This document shows, one piece after another, positions 48,167 through 48,450 of a DNA stretch of 48,450 bases. The stretch covers positions 1 through 48,450 of the forward strand of contig BBZN01000031.1 of NCBI GenBank assembly GCA_001304855.1. Reading direction: 5' to 3'. Under the pieces are notes generated by a model. It saw only the letters and a program-made list of their open reading frames with translations, did not search any database and was not told the DNA's origin. Origin of the DNA: Clostridia bacterium UC5.1-1D2 (GTDB taxonomy: Bacteria > Bacillota > Clostridia > Lachnospirales > Lachnospiraceae). Every line of letters begins with the position of its first letter. Positions within the stretch are counted from its first letter, which is position 1. A program made the translations under genes and the position numbers.

Positions 48167-48315
48167 GGGTGTGTTTGAAAATTCATTCCCACCGCAGGTG
48201 CGTCATATAGTTACTCCAAATTCAGGTTACGCAGCCCGCTACGCCCTTTCATTGGGGATTAATCTTCTGCAATATGCCACGCACAGCTGACGGAAAGCAA
48301 TTTTCAAACACACCC
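48167..48315. repeat. 149 bp element with perfect 17 bp terminal inverted repeats (MITE-like)
   Basis: Ends GGGTGTGTTTGAAAATT (48167-48183) and its exact complement (48299-48315). Inner arms also pair imperfectly (GCAGGTGCGTCATAT against ATATGCCACGCACAGC). No coding capacity. It looks like a miniature inverted-repeat element, unrelated to the 161 bp family. Confidence 0.75.
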
Positions 48316-48369
48316 CAGAGTTAATTGTATTCTATTTTTCCAGGATATTCAACCGGAATTTTCCAAAAT

Positions 48370-48450
48370 TTAACCGAAGTATCTTGCCAGGAGGCCTTCA
48401 AATGCCTTTCCGTGACGAGCCTCATCCTTAGCCATCTCATGAACCGTATC
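48370..48450 (-). CDS. Rubrerythrin-like protein, C-terminal end only (cut by window edge)
   Basis: The last 26 codons before a TAA at 48370-48372 read as DTVHEMAKDEARHGKAFEGL then LARYFG. The MAKDEARHGKAFEGLL pattern is typical of the closing helix of rubrerythrin/NADH peroxidase family proteins in Clostridia, holding Glu-x2-His iron ligands. The rest lies beyond the right edge. It lies upstream of rbr on the same strand, so two peroxide-defence genes are neighbours. Confidence 0.7.
   Translation of the reverse strand, partial: DTVHEMAKDEARHGKAFEGLLARYFG

Noticed and set aside
1..48450. tRNA and rRNA genes
   Set aside because: Scanning by eye for T-loop patterns (GGTTCGAATCC-like) and rRNA blocks found none. 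A covariance search could not be run.

Overview
The window looks like a chromosomal segment of an anaerobic gut-type Clostridia, most likely Lachnospiraceae. The support is a GC-balanced, AGGAGG-rich genome with YesN/YesM-type two-component systems, HemZ, FeoB-associated Cys-rich protein, rubrerythrin, a split transketolase, and a relA-hisS-aspS order typical of Firmicutes. No rRNA, tRNA, CRISPR array, phage gene or transposase was seen. About half the genes, including the essential hisS and aspS, are broken by single-base frameshifts. Nearly all of those I resolved are one base lost from a short homopolymer run, so I treat them as sequencing/assembly errors. I annotate each such gene as one CDS across its breaks.

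Left part, minus strand (60-10486): a pentose/deoxysugar region. A membrane-anchored sugar-binding protein, a histidine kinase, an AraC-type response regulator and a XylF-type lipoprotein form one operon (5256 down to 60) that resembles the XylFII-LytS-YesN xylose-sensing system. Upstream lie a xylB-DUF4867-sugar isomerase operon ending at a strong terminator near 5580, and an AraC-family regulator.

Middle, plus strand (10639-20390): a housekeeping operon relA - metallo-beta-lactamase hydrolase - hemZ - hisS - aspS, then a conserved unknown protein and a secreted 3D-domain protein. Next is a heavy-metal module (20452-23354): ArsR/CadC-like repressor with a clear operator, a stand-alone HMA-domain metallochaperone and a P1B-type ATPase. 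A minus-strand nitroreductase and DtxR-family regulator face a FeoB-associated Cys-rich protein across a shared promoter region.

25007-29430 (minus) is a polyamine operon: cupin/XRE regulator, potA, potB, potC, potD. Plus-strand lactonase and aroC follow. 32613-38904 is a second sugar module: GntR regulator, CUT1 ABC transporter (binding protein and two permeases), two-subunit transketolase and a cupin protein. After it come a large secreted repeat-containing protein with an unusual promoter, rpiB, a zinc-ribbon/lectin-like membrane protein, a hybrid histidine kinase (minus), a GH3 glycosidase and two rubrerythrin-type genes (minus, the last cut by the window edge).

The most unusual non-coding feature is a family of ~161 bp palindromic intergenic elements (7810-7970, 38322-38482, 42138-42290, half copy 20398-20434) with ends reading TGTACGCCGGGAATCT. 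A second, unrelated element (48167-48315) has perfect 17 bp terminal inverted repeats. Other points of interest are three 11 bp direct repeats at 39353-39385 in front of the secreted repeat protein and tandem 32 bp hairpin repeats at 36427-36504.
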